From contig CM018603.1 in the NCBI GenBank assembly GCA_009192285.1, positions 3,340,588 to 3,404,587 of the forward strand: a stretch of DNA of 64,000 nucleotides. The letters are read 5' to 3'. Positions 10,662-22,708 of this stretch are shown piece by piece; the first letter of the stretch is position 1, and the number at the start of each line of letters is the position of its first letter. The DNA is from Morchella semilibera (Eukaryota > Ascomycota > Pezizomycetes > Pezizales > Morchellaceae). Made by a program: the position numbers and the translations under genes. The notes beneath the pieces are model-generated. The model saw only the letters and a program-made list of their open reading frames with translations, did not search any database and was not told the origin of the DNA.

Positions 10662-12112
10662 ATGACAACCCCGGGCAACAGACACCCTGAAACAGTAAAA
10701 CTCCAGGAAACAATCCACCGTTACCGGCCCTCTAAAGCATTTTCCAATTTTGCAAAAGGCGCAGAAGTAACGTCTCTCGATTTCGATGATACCGGCGAAT
10801 TTTGCATAGCAGCCGGCGATGATGAAACCCTCCAACTATACGATTGTAAGCTTGGGAAACACAACAAAACTCTTTACAGCAAAAAATACGGATGCCATCT
10901 TGCAAGGTTCACACACACACAGAGTAATGTGATTTATGCTTCCACCAAAGAAAACGGTACAACTCCCTGCCCTTCCCTAGTGAAAAGTCCGCTGAAAGGT
11001 ACATGTATGTAGCTGCAAAACAGAGCTGATCACAGGCCCTCGATGGGTATAGACACGATTCGTTACCTCTCCCTTCATGATAACACATTCATCCGTTACT
11101 TTAAAGGTCACAAACGCCTTGTAACATCACTTGAGGTTTCTCCAGTAGACGATCAATTTATATCTTGCTCCCTCGATGATACTGTCCGACTGTGGGATCT
11201 TAAAAGCCCCAACTGTAGCGGCCTCTTGAATATCTCATCTCCATCACTTGCTGCATTCGACCCTTCCGGTATAATCTTTGCTGTTGCTTCCCATGCATCA
11301 AGCTCTATCCTGCTGTATGACCTGCGCAACTACGACAAGCAGCCCTTCACAACCTTCACCCTAACGGATGACGCATTCCTCCATGCTTACTCATATCCAG
11401 CGCGTATGCCCGCATGGTCGAAGCTCGAGTTCAGTAACGATGGAAAACATATGTTGGTTGGGACTAGAGGACATGCCCACTATGTGATTGACTCATTTGC
11501 GGAAAATACCGAGCAATTTTTATATAGGACTAAACGACCAAATGGGCCTACAAATCCGAAAAAAATTGAAACCTCGGGTGATGTCTGTTTGACGCCTGAT
11601 GCGAGGTACATAGTTGGAGGACAGGGAGAGAAGGGGGTCGTAGTTTGGGATACTTGGGTCAAGCCAGACGAAAAAAGAACACTGAAGCCATTCGTGGAAT
11701 TGGCGGAGAACAGTAAAGTCATGGCTAGTGTTGTGGCTTTCAATCCAAAAATGAACCTATTTGCAACGGCGCATAAAGATGTGGTAAGTCTTTATCTATT
11801 GATACCCCCCCTTCTTCCCCCATGGCTATAGAAGAGTTTGTGAAGTGGAGTTACGGTAAGAATTCTCGCCCGGGTTCTTGATACCATATATTGAGCGGAC
11901 AATGATTCTCGGCATACTTCTTTCCTTCGTGTGCTCTTCTCCACGGAGTAACGCTACGTCTAGAAAGGAAAACTCTCTCAAACAATCGGGCCTTGTTTTT
12001 GATATGCTTTAACAGCGGCCACCTGCTAACCGCATATATCTAGACATTCTGGCTCCCGGAACAGCATGCCCCAGATGCACCAGCCTCCGAGACGCCGGTG
12101 GCAGCAAGATAG
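10662..12112 (+). CDS. SWD2: WD40 protein Swd2/WDR82 (COMPASS and cleavage/polyadenylation factor subunit)
   Basis: Swd2 is a seven-bladed WD40 subunit of the Set1/COMPASS H3K4 methyltransferase and, in yeast, of the mRNA 3'-end processing factor. Exons are 10662-10956, 11053-11783 and 12044-12112, giving 364 aa in frame. Family motifs are YRPSKAFSNFAKGAEVTSLD at the start, GDDETLQLYDCKLGKH, NTFIRYFKGHKRLVTSLEVS and SCSLDDTVRLWDL. The start is the ATG at 10662. The last exon codes for 22 residues, beginning TFWLPEQHAPDAP and ending TPVAAR. The last intron (260 nt) is long for this window. The first intron contains a TACATGTA motif. Confidence 0.87.
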
Positions 12113-13657
12113 GGGTGGAGGACGTTTCACCGTCATAGCAGTCAAGTGGGCCATTGGTTTGCTTTTGTTTTGTTTTCTTTCTTTTTCATCACCATGGTGG
12201 GCCCATTCATTAATGTAATATCATTTTATTCTGAGGGGTTAATTTCCGCTACAGCTTATGGCTCTTCTATAAGAGTTTGCGCAATCCGGTTATTACTTAC
12301 TTTTCCAGGCAGAGCTTTGTTGAGAAGGGGGGAGGAAAGGGGGAGATGATTCGGACTAATGATTCAATCGAAGTCATCCACGATGTTCCCGATCTCTAGC
12401 GGGTCTAGTATCAATTGCCTACCACATTCCAAATCAAGAGATATGGTGCGGCGCGTCTTAAAAGTATCTCAGCTGGAACAATCCTAGCCACTCCGGCTGA
12501 TTGTGAACCAATAAGAGCGTTATATTCCAGCCACTTTACGGCTGAAAAACTAAACTGGCTTTATGTTTGCCATGTAGGGGTTCCACTCCACCAAGCCTTG
12601 GCGCCTTTTACATACAAAAATAGGTAAATGGCATTGCTAATAACTTTCAACAGACAAGATATCAAAAATCTATGTGATTAGATTGTAGATATAGGTATGA
12701 TAGAAACCTTAATCACATATCCTGTCTAGTTAAAAAGTTATTCGCGATGCAATTTTGTCACCTTTAAGGAGTGCGGCAATACTAAGTATAAACCCAAAGA
12801 TCTAAGGTGCTCGTGGTATACCTCCTCATTACGATAAGGAGGGTAAAACCCTAATGCGTAGGTATAATACTTGCTTCTATGAACCTACCAAGAGCTCCTC
12901 CAAGGGCCCAACTATCTACGTAATGCGGATAAAGTTAGACATGCCAACCAGGTACTTGCATTTTACAATCCCCGAATTTATATACATTTCTTCTTCTCCA
13001 AAAAAGCACTACCCTCTTCCTTTCGGGGCAAGTACCCAGGCACCGATGTACTACTAAAATCAAGTCAAATCAACACCAAAATATGGGCTCATATCGAAAC
13101 GTATGTACGGAAGTCCACAAATCCCAAAGCCAAAAGCATATCCAACCAAGGCGTTGCCGCACCAGCTAAGATCGAAAAATAAAAGTATTGCGAAAGAAAA
13201 CCCGATACCAACGTGGCTACGCTAAATGGAAAAAAAATACACGAAAAAAAGAAACAAACGTATGTACACTGAAAAAAAAAACACCAAACAGGCTGAAAAA
13301 AAAAACTCCTCAAAATTGTTATGCAACGCTCAGTAGATGCGTGATCGCAGGCGTCAAATCGTATGCTTATTGGAAAAGGCTCGTCACGTCTTTCCGCATC
13401 ATGCACGACAACAGTTCCCCGGACCCCATTCCGCCGGTGGGGAAGTCGCAAAAGCAAAACATCAAAAAAGTAAACAACCTCCCAAGTGTTCATTCCGGAA
13501 CTCCTCGTGAGCGAATCAGGTGACAACAACGTGAGAGAGAAGACCAAAAGAAAAAAAGAAATATGGCACAACTTTAGTTGGGTATGCTCAGAGGCACAGC
13601 TTGGCCAGAGTAGAAATGATTTACGATGTAGGTCGAACACCTGGGTTCTTTCTCTTC
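12113..13657. other. Spacer between convergent genes with one miniature element
   Basis: SWD2 and the zinc-ribbon WD40 gene end toward each other. The spacer holds the element at 12444-12779 and A-rich runs at 13232-13305. No gene is supported; the ORFs at 13089-13709 have the look of chance reading of A/T runs. Confidence 0.55.
12444..12779 (+). mobile_element. Miniature inverted-repeat element, hairpin family, copy 3
   Basis: A 336 bp element starts TGGTGCGGCGCGTCTTAAAA and ends CCTTTAAGGAGTGCGGCAA, with TA directly on both sides (12442-12443 and 12780-12781). It shares the inner hairpin (GATATCAAAAATCTATG near 12658) and the block CCTTGGCGCCTTTTACATAC with copy 1, in the opposite orientation. 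It has no ORF. Confidence 0.77.
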
Positions 13658-16600
13658 TCATAGCACCGAGTTGCACCTGTGAATTTCGTGGTGACCTGGT
13701 TAGCGGCAAATATATATATAGGGGGGTGAGATGGTGGGAAAGGATCGCGAGATGAAACGGTACGGTAAGTAATCAAAAAAGAAATTTGTTTCCGGAAAAT
13801 AACTCACTTGACGCAAAGAAGCTTGTGTTCCCCTTTCCTTGATTGTTTCGCTTTGAATGAGGTCCCCCCGCATCTACGCTCAGCCAGTCAGTCAAAGAAC
13901 GGTACATGCTGCCGGTGGCTGGAGAAGTGCTATATTTCTGCGTTTATTGGATTCAACATTTCAAAATTAACATACCTCTTGCACCTCACAGTTTCATTCT
14001 CACTCTCTTCACCTTCATCGCTGCTGAAGACCTCCTCGTCCGATTCATCTGAGTCAACTGCGCTCAATCTATGTCTTCCGGCTGAAGCCCTAGGCATAGG
14101 TATCCCCGAATTACGGTCACTGTTCGCTCCTTGGCCCCTTAATCCATTGCCAGTTTGATTCTGCACAGTACTCCTTGGTCGTTCCACATCAGGCAGTACC
14201 CTTCCATCTGCATCTGAAGGGATACCATGCCCACGGTTTGTACCACTGGCCACAGTGTATAATGCATTGTGGCTATTATGTATTGGGCCGTCTATCCCAA
14301 TCGAGGTTGCTCTGGACGCTCTCGAGCGAACACTTCCAGACCTCATAAACCTGTTTGTAGTACTGCCAGACCCAATTGACATTGCCCCCATCGATTTTCT
14401 TGGAGAAATGCTTCGATTTGATGATCCATCCAAACCAAGACTATTCCTGTGACCCCGAATTGAGCCTTCGAGGCTACCGTTAGATGCAATGCTTTGCCGC
14501 CATGATTGGATTCGATCCGAGCCGTGGTGAGAATGTGATGAATTTCTCCTCCCGTGGCCATTGAACAGGCTATCTCCAATCTTTTTCGAAAGGGTTGATG
14601 CAGTATCGAAACTATCACTCTTACGCTTATTGAACGCACAATCCTGTCGAAATACTTTTATACGACCAGTGTAGTCTGCGGTGACTATAATATTCCCGTC
14701 CGGATGTGTCGATCTTTGTAAATACGCTGGCGATTCCCCAGGAAGTTTAGGAACATTGGGTAAAGAACTATCTTCTGATTTGTGATCTACCAACGATTCA
14801 GGGTGCTTTTTCGACGATATCGAGTCAGAACCCCGACTAACAAGAGTGACTGGTGGAGGATTGCACAAATCATATAGAGGATCTCCGGAACCCCCAAGCA
14901 GCTGCCGAGTCGCTGTTGGTGCCATGATCGCAACCGTGACAATTGCGGGATGGGCTGCAGAGACATTAGGCCAGTGCTACATGACTATAACTATGAAAGA
15001 GATTTTACCCTCAAAGTGCTCGGCAGGCCTTTTATCCTTTCTCTCTGCCTCCCCTGACCCAACGTTCCAGATGTAAACCCTCCTATCTTCACTGCCGCTG
15101 ATGACGTATTGCGCATCATCACTAAAAGTAGCGTGGATTTGACTGCATGTATTTTCGTTGCCCTTAAACTTCACTTCAAGGCTTTTATCTCTAGCATTGT
15201 ACATACGCACCCTCGAGTCATTGCTGGTTATTAAAATTTTGACTTCTCCATTTGGATCATTTGGCGGAAATGTAATGGTTTCGATCCCGGTAATCTTACT
15301 CCCCTTTGCATTCTTTCCATGGGATGATCTTACATGAACCTGGGTGTGATATCTTAACCCCTCGGTTTCATAAAAAAGACACAATCCACTCAGGCAGCCC
15401 GCAATTGCCATTCTACCATCTGGGGTAAATGCTACTGCAGTTATCAAGTCGGAAAGCTCGTTCCAAAATGCCACGCTTTTATCAGGTATGCTCCAAAGTC
15501 TCAACTTAGAATCAAGTGACCCAGCCAGAAAAAAACGGTCATCTCGAGGATGAAAACAAATGGAGGTGACAAAATCACTGTGTTGAAAACAGCAAAGACA
15601 TTCGTTTCTAGATACGTGCCATAGCCGTACAGTTTTATCCATTGAGGACGAAAGTAAGAAGTTATTCTGTGAGACGTTAGTCAACACAACACGTATACCC
15701 ATGATACAGGGGTTTGTTGCTTTAATGTCACCGACCTTACTCCAACTTAAATCTAGTACATCTGCCGTATGGCCGGCATATTCGTGGATAGGCTCCGAGC
15801 GAAATACAGGAGCGTTCAACCGAACTCCCCTTCCACCAGAATAGATCCCCCCAGAGCTAGTTCCGGCAGCTTCCTCTTCTTTTTCGTGCATTTCCCGCTC
15901 TTCTTTTGTACTGATAACTTGCCATACCCGTACAATCTTATCCTGTCCACCTGCTGCTACATATCGACCATCTTTGCTCCATTTCATAGCCCATATAGCC
16001 CCACTCTTATGTGCCGGGATATTACTAAGTGATGCCGTTGATAAATTGAATTTACTAGCATTGGGCGACTTCGGATGATCATCGTGTTTTTTGTAAAGCT
16101 CTTGAGCAAGGAATGTTTGATCAAACTCACGCTTATGCTTATTTTGCGAACGAACCTGAAAAGGCAATTTTAGCTCTCCGGATCTTCACATTGAGCTTAA
16201 AGCATAACATACCCTTATATATTTCGGGGGTGCTGGAAATTGGGGTGTAAATCCATGTCCACCAATTGGCTCAGAAAAGACATGAGCATCCATCCCCTCC
16301 GTCCTCATGTCGACCTCAAACCCATCTTCACCTTGAGACGCATCCACACTCTTTTTTTTCCCACCCATTATCCGACTAAGAAAGGAAACACCCTTCCTGC
16401 AGGCTCGAATTAGCCCCCGCATGTTTTACAACAACCCGGAGAGGGGGAGATATACGGACTTTTTCTGAGGTTGTGTATCCATATGCCTAATCGTGTCCGA
16501 AGGGTTCCTCTCAGGAATCGCCCCCATCAAACCCTCATTTTGTACACCATCATTACTATCCTTCCGCGCCTTTTGTCGGATCGTATTCTCCGTTCCTGTG

Positions 16601-17016
16601 CGACGGAGAATCTGCATTGTTAACGGGTCCACAAGTGTAGCATTCTCACGCATGGGCGCCCCTTTCCTTCTCGTAGTACTAGTCGTAGGAGACTGGAGCC
16701 TTTCGGAGTCGAGTGCTAAGGTTGAATTTGAGAACCTTGACTGGGATCCGTTCAAGAATGATGTGGACCCGCCAGTAGTTGTTGAGACTAAGGATCAATC
16801 CCACTACTGTCAGCGTTCCAGCGCTCAGCTAGCCCAGCCTTCCTTTGGTTCCTTACCATCATTACCTGATGTCGCCGGGCGACCATTCTCGGAGCCAGTG
16901 TCGTTGGGGATAGCCCTTGGAGCACTCGGGGAGGGTGATACAGGAGCTCCAGATCTTGATATCTTAATCGAGGGAAGTATCGAAGGCAGTATTGAGGTTG
17001 TTGTCATTGCGGTCAT
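13658..17016 (-). CDS. WD40-repeat protein with C-terminal zinc ribbon (YMR102C/Dgr2, WDR44-like)
   Basis: The role of this family is poorly known. Eight exons fit: 17016-16857, 16787-16460, 16396-16213, 16155-15736, 15666-15009, 14954-13976, 13873-13808 and 13676-13658, giving about 937 aa. The N-terminus is Ser/Thr-rich, followed by KKKGVSFLSRI and PPKYIRVRSQNKHKREF. WD repeats then run from about residue 270 (AHKSGAIWAMKWSKDGRYVA, SSSMDKTVRLWHVSRNECLC, SGSEDRRVYIW). A Ser/Arg-rich tail leads to a zinc ribbon, CKRCGG...CVKC (about Cys908, 911, 930 and 933), split over the last three exons. The donor of exon 2 (GTCCGT) and the start are the weakest points; ATGs at 17082 and 17007 are also in frame. 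Confidence 0.8.
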
Positions 17017-18110
17017 TAACTTGGCATGTGGAATTGTTGGTTGCAGCACACAGACTTGAATCGTACACAGATCACAGATCACTGTATAATCGTTTCACGC
17101 TGCAATAGTGGCGATCAAAAGTAGGTACTGGAGCAACAAAGGTGGCTCAAAAGTTCAAAAAAGTACAGCTGAAACTGCCCTTTAAATTTCACTTCGTAGG
17201 GCAGATATCTAGATAGTAAGTATGACGTTGATGTAAGGTACTTTGCAAGCAAATAAGCAGGTGTCGTATCGCAAAGCAGGAACCCGGTGAAGACTAGATA
17301 ATACCTGGCTGGCAGGGAGCGATTCATCCGATGAGAGATCTCTAAATGCCATGTCTTGCAGCCACCGTGGCTGTTCAAAGCGGTTAATGGTATGTTCACT
17401 GTTGCATCACATCATCGGTTGCCGGGTACGGACAGTCAACGTTTCCGGTTCCGAACAGGGTTGACCAAGGGTACTGAAGGCAGTTATGAACTTAGAGTTT
17501 GCAACTGTAGTAGTGAGAAATTTTGCATCTTTTCTAATGATGGAGGAGTTCTGCCCTCAAATCCATAACCAAATAAATTCACGTCTTGCAAAAACGGAGT
17601 GAAAGATAAGAGCAACTGCGACTTTTTGACCTGCCCTTGAAGTAATGTTTCATTGTCGTACAAGGTCACACTTCACTAGAGCATCGTCCGGCCAAATCTG
17701 CCAAGTAGAGCACCCCATCGTCCTCCCCCGGCAATAGTCCTAAAACTGACACCATCTCCCGCAAAAGAGTAATTTTGATCGACAATTGGTAGTTGAGAGT
17801 ATCTTCAAGCCAACATATTCCGAGTGTGGTCCGGTCGCGTTGCGTTGTACTATGGTGTCAAGCGGCGGTGCGGTTTACCCTTGATACCAGAGTACGGCTT
17901 TTCAATCAAGGATGTACCTTAGACAGTAGACACATCAAAAACCTACATATCCATATAAACAATAAACCAGCTTTCACTCGTAAACTTTCCTCATACATGA
18001 TGCAGGAAGGTTTCGTGCACCACATATCACTCGGATATAAAGCCTTCGCCAAGCCTTCTTACAGAATGGTACATGTAGCCTCTAAGTCGTAGGTGCCTCC
18101 CCTTAGGGTA

Positions 18111-18296
18111 TGGTGCGAGAGGGCTTGGAGGGCGACGTTGTCAACCCTGTTCACACCAGTTCAGTGCAATATCTTATTGGCTCTGGCGGCCATAGAGTCA
18201 GGGTGAGGCCCCCAAATTCCAATGTTTGCCTCCCAGAGCCGATGAAAGAATTGGTGTGCACAGGGTTGTCAAAGTCGCCCTCTCCCTCCCGCACCA
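18111..18296 (+). mobile_element. 186 bp miniature inverted-repeat element with TA duplication
   Basis: The left end TGGTGCGAGAGGGCTTGGAG and right end CTCCCTCCCGCACCA are inverted repeats of about 45 bp with mismatches. The inner parts GTTGTCAACCCTGTTCACAC and GTGTGCACAGGGTTGTC also pair. TA flanks both sides (18109-18110 and 18297-18298). It has no coding capacity. A worn relative sits at 5526-5680. The terminal TGGTGCG is shared with the larger hairpin family, which hints at one mobilising transposase. Confidence 0.8.
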
Positions 18297-20087
18297 TACA
18301 GATAGTCTCGGTCTACAGGTCCTCAGTCCAGATAGCGACGAGTGAATATCAGAACCTAGCTTGCCGAGCCTTAGATGACTACCGGGCCGCAGCACTAATG
18401 GTGTTTTCCGTGCACAGCGGTGAGAATAGTACATGTAGAGTAGCTATGGGTATCAATGCGAATGTGTATCATCGACAGCAAGGATTTAAAGTCCAGAGGT
18501 TGCTTGTCAGAAATGGTTTGGGCTGTATCCACCACATTCAAGATACATATTAGATCTGCATAGGGTCTGTTGAAGAATAAACCGTTGCAATTCGGGCGGG
18601 TGTGGTGTAAACCTAAAGCTCGAATGTAAGTACATGTACTCTTCTAACCGTTGTCAAGGCTACCCTAAGAGGTGGGCGTTTGTTCATATTTGTTGGGTTC
18701 TTTAAAGTTATAGATTTTGATCCTCCTGATTTTCCCTTTCCCTAAAAATACATAGGCCAGGTAAAACCAGGCCTTCTGATACCCTATAATACTTCAGCTA
18801 AGTTGAAGTCATTAATGATCGACAGGATGTATAAATTTTGTTCGGATTTCCAAGAGTACTTGTCCACGGAGATATATTCCCACTATCCTCCGCATCATTG
18901 GTTATCATATTAAGGGTTCTAAGCCCAAGTCAAGAAATTTCTTGTTTTTCCTGCGTGTCTCAAGCTGATTCCAAATTAGACATCGTGGGACTTGATAAAC
19001 GGTACAAGGTTACTGTTTTTGGGTGCCTCCTCGAGCACATATGTAGGGCCTCCCTACATACATAATTGCCTGCTCGTGCCCTGCAGTATGTAGAATAAAC
19101 TGTATCATCCGATATCCCTCCACCGGAAATGGTGGTTTGATGTTCAAAGCTCAAAGCTCACACCCATCCTACGTCGAGGAGTCTAAAGGTAGAATTCTGC
19201 GGGTAAAAGGCAAGGCATATCATAATAGTTGTAGAACAGTATTCATGGTAATAGGTTATCCGGAACATATGCAATTTATAGTGAATTCACCACTAAATAT
19301 CTCTAGACTGATCCTTGCCATGTTCGGCAGTTCGTTAGAGCAGTTCACCTGCCCCGCCGCCGATCTTGAGCGCCAGAATTCGGATGAACCGAGATGCTCT
19401 TCGCATATCTACTCTAAAAGTATAAGCTAATCTGACGTTTGTTTAAAGTCATTATAGAGTACCCTGGTACCATCGAATAAAGTACCATCATATGGATAAA
19501 TTTTTGTTTCGCTTCATGGGCATACGTACCAGGTGCATACTTCAAAAGCGAAACAGAATTTGCTGCAGGAACCCCAGAATCCAACATCTGATATTGAAAA
19601 TCCAGCCCTTACCACGCGAGCAAGCGGCCGCTTGATCACGTTGAATATAATAATCAAAACCACGAAATATCATGGCATCCAACCTATGATTGCCCTACGA
19701 TGTCTCTGTCCTACCTGCCGCGTCTCCACACTTTCGAATAGCCAACAGCTGCCATCCCCCAGTCGAGACTCGAGAGATGCACGTACCGCAGTTCCAGGAG
19801 TCGCGCCATTCAATGACCCTCGTTATTTTTTTTTCCCCCTCGGTTGCATTTCGTGGAGGTTTTGTAGAATACCAATGTAGGTACATGTACTTTACCTCTC
19901 CTGCTGGACCCATTCGACGATGATGGACTTTGAGACTTGACAGTCGACCCCTCTCTTCCTGAGTAAGTGCTCCTCCGCCCCCAATTCTAAGCTTTGTGGA
20001 ACCCAAAAAGCAAATTCCCTGCAATCCTTAATTCCCAGGTCAGAAGTCCTTTTTAGGAGCGTAATGCACATCCCTCAACTTGGTGGA

Positions 20088-20091
<4 letters not shown>

Positions 20092-20123
<32 letters not shown>
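20092..20123. repeat. Poly(T) tract, 32 bases
   Basis: An uninterrupted T run. It could be the A tail of a retroposed copy on the minus strand, or simple slippage. I recognise no element body next to it. Confidence 0.6.
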
Positions 20124-20125
<2 letters not shown>

Positions 20126-20647
20126 GGTTTGGTATGGGCACAGGAAAGAAAAAGAACACAGAGCACGGATGCTGGTTGTCTCAGATTTTCTATGCAGGCT
20201 GTGAATAAGCGCGAATGCCGACTGAAATTTTTTGGCCAACGAGGACAGGGTATCAAGGGGCTTTGGGGGGGGGGGCGATTCTCAGAGCAGGACACAGACA
20301 TCCCTGAGAAATGTGGGCACACGACCCCCTCCTCTGACCCGTGTTCTGAAAGCTACTCTCGACATGTGTAGGAGATCTGGGCACTTGAGGACCCTAATAG
20401 TATGTGAGGCTGCCGTGGGTTGAACTTGCCGCGACCTGTGCCTTTTCTTGTCCTGCACGCAACCTTCCCCACACGCCTTGAACAGCTAGCTATCAACCAC
20501 CGATCAAGCTTTATTATATCTGCTATTCGTACAGACAAGGAGCAGCAGTACCGGAAGCTGGGGTTATCTTTTCTGACTTGAATGTGATAAAGAGAAAAGA
20601 AGAGAGATATAGAGAGAAGAGAACCAACAACAATCAACATCACTGTA

Positions 20648-21563
20648 ATGGAGCAACAATCGTCCCATACTGACCGCGAGGCTTCTACACAACGTCCTCA
20701 ATCACCAAAGACAGAGTCATCACTGCCATCAACGTCCCCTAAAACAGAAACGCCATATCCATTTATTACCTTTACCTCACCCGTTCCACCAGTTGCATTC
20801 TCCTTCCCACTCCCTCCAATCATTACGGCGCGGGCACCGTATTCATGGTCGGGTTTAACACCGTCTTCAACATACCCTCGAAAGCGAGCTCGTCCGCTTG
20901 CCGATGTTGATGGCATCGATAAAGACTGCCGTGACTACAACAAGAAGCGGCGGCTACGGTTAAAATTAATCACCTCCCGTTTGAGCGAACCTTTTGCTGT
21001 TCCCCCGACAAACATTCTCGATCGGGGAAACTGTTCTCGGGTAGCATTATGGGCAAAAACTCGGGCCGTTTCAAGGCATGTTCTGCGAAAGGCAGCGATT
21101 CTGAATAAAATAAAACGAGATGCGATGGCTGCGAGAGCGGCACAGGAGCGACAGGTTGAAATCGCCAGACAACAGTACAGGTACAATAGAAAACTTCTTT
21201 CAAATTCCTTGCTTGAAAATCCCATCATGACTTGATATATTCTTTGATTATTGCCGATGATGAACGAATCTGACATTTCCCCTTGTGCCATTTCCCAGAG
21301 AAAAACTGGCTGCCAACGCAAAATCGAACTCAAGAAGAAATCGTGTAGCCCAGTCCAATCCCCCAATGGTCCAAGGGCCACATGTAATGAAACCACCACG
21401 GAAATCAAAAGGTACAACCATGCAACAAACTTGTGGAGATGCCCCAAGTCTAACAAAGCACATTGCAGACCCATATGGTATACCAAAGCATCATCGCCCC
21501 CCAACACCACCAAGCGAAACAGAGCTGGAATACCGGCGTCGTGGGATGGGGTTAGGCATATAA
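20648..21563 (+). CDS. Conserved ascomycete protein of unknown function
   Basis: Exons 20648-21180 and 21299-21563 give 265 aa. The N-terminal 80 residues are Ser/Pro/Thr-rich. A basic, probably helical block follows, with KKRRLRLKLITSRLSEPF, PPTNILDRGNCSRVALWAK and LRKAAILNKIKRDA. I recall this block as common to many filamentous ascomycetes without an assigned role. The second exon continues as EKLAANAKSNSRRNRV and ends with TPPSETELEYRRRGMGLGI. Splicing joins AG|A at a GTACAA donor. If the intron is kept, the protein ends 16 codons later with LLENPIMT. The basic sequence suggests a nuclear or nucleic-acid-binding protein, but that is inference. Confidence 0.72.
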
Positions 21564-21888
21564 GAGTTGAAGTGCATGTGTGATGGAGAAACTAACGGTT
21601 AGAGAAAGAAAGAAAAATAATAATCATGTTTGGTGGGATTTTGTCTGTGGTTACGATTTCATTTTGGAGAAGCGGAGTATTTGGAGAAATGGGTATGTGA
21701 TTCTTATTGATTTTGCGGGAATGTACAATGAACTTTCATTTCTCTCTTTGGTTTTAGGAGGGGGTTTGTCGGGATGTTTTTCTCTTTCTTCTTTTCTTTC
21801 TTTTTATTTTTTTATCTTGGTAATTCTGTCATTTCTCATTGTCTGTATGGTGCGGCCGGATTTTGTCCTTCGGTTTTGGCATCAGGGC

Positions 21889-22708
21889 TTATGACGGAAG
21901 GAGCTTGTCGACTCTGTCCCTTGCAATATCGCACATTGCCTGCATTTTTCGATTTGTATGTTAGTAGGTTTGTGGTTACCTTGGGAGAAGAAGCTGGGCA
22001 TAGTGGGGCAGGAATATAACGAGGACGTTGAAGAGGGGGAGATAGAAAGGGCGGGGAGCACGTTGATGGCTTCTGTTTTCTCGGCTTCAATATCCCCTCG
22101 AGCGATCCTCCGCTCCATATCTTCCATAATAGCTGTCTTGCTACGGCCATTGACGAAAACGCTGTTATTTGTGTCGAGAGACGTTTAGCCAAGGATATAC
22201 CATCGGGGAGAGATGATGAGGGGTAACATACACATATCTCAAACCTAAAAGAAGCAATATTCGTCAGCTTCCAATACAATATAGGGAGTGGGGGTCTGTA
22301 AATAAAACAAAAAAGAGCTATCCACTGACCAGGGAATGTCTCTTCATACTGCTTATTCAGGGTTTTCAGCTTGATCACCTCCTCCTCACTGTCCACCGCG
22401 AGACTGGCCTGCTCAAGCTTTGAATGCTCGCTGTCGATCCTCTTTTCCCCCAACCTTGGATGTGCTGCAAGAATTTTCAGCAGCCAGGCTGTATTCGATG
22501 GCGAATCGGTGTCTTTGAGGTCTATAAGTAGTTGCTTGATCAAAGTGATCACCTCGTCATAGTTATCGAACGGTCCAGTGGCCAGGTACTCCAGCGCAAG
22601 AGTATTCAATGCATCGCAAGGCTCGAAGAGATGGGCAAGGACTTTTACTCGGCCGTCGGTAGGTAAAACTGGGATCGTTGCTGCGCCAGGAAGCCTGTAT
22701 CTAGACAT
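21889..22708 (-). CDS. OHCU decarboxylase-like protein (ureide pathway)
   Basis: The family decarboxylates 2-oxo-4-hydroxy-4-carboxy-5-ureidoimidazoline to S-allantoin, the last step after urate oxidase. Exons are 22708-22330, 22244-22232, 22161-22062 and 21939-21889, giving 180 aa, normal for the family. Visible motifs are LFEPCDAL, the AHPRLGEKRIDSEHSKLEQA block with the catalytic-type His and the S-x2-EQ signature, LNKQYEETFPG, then LRYVVFVNGRSK and MEDMERRIARGDIEAEKTEA. The chain ends AMCDIARDRVDKLLPS. Exon 2 is only 13 nt and codes for part of G-LRY-V. An in-frame ATG at 22792 would add 28 residues. Urate oxidase is not in this window. Confidence 0.85.

Larger units (their letters stand above)
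17017..20647. other. Long spacer between divergent genes
   Basis: This 3.6 kb contains one intact miniature element (18111-18296), several TACATGTA sites (18069, 18430, 18629, 19878) and a 32-base T tract at 20092-20123. Short ORFs here show no family motif and no consistent splice structure. Both neighbouring promoters lie at its ends. Confidence 0.55.

Noticed and set aside
13089-13709. A 206-codon minus-strand ORF
   Set aside because: It reads through A/T runs as Phe/Lys strings, has no family motif, and overlaps the last exon and intron of the WD40 gene.
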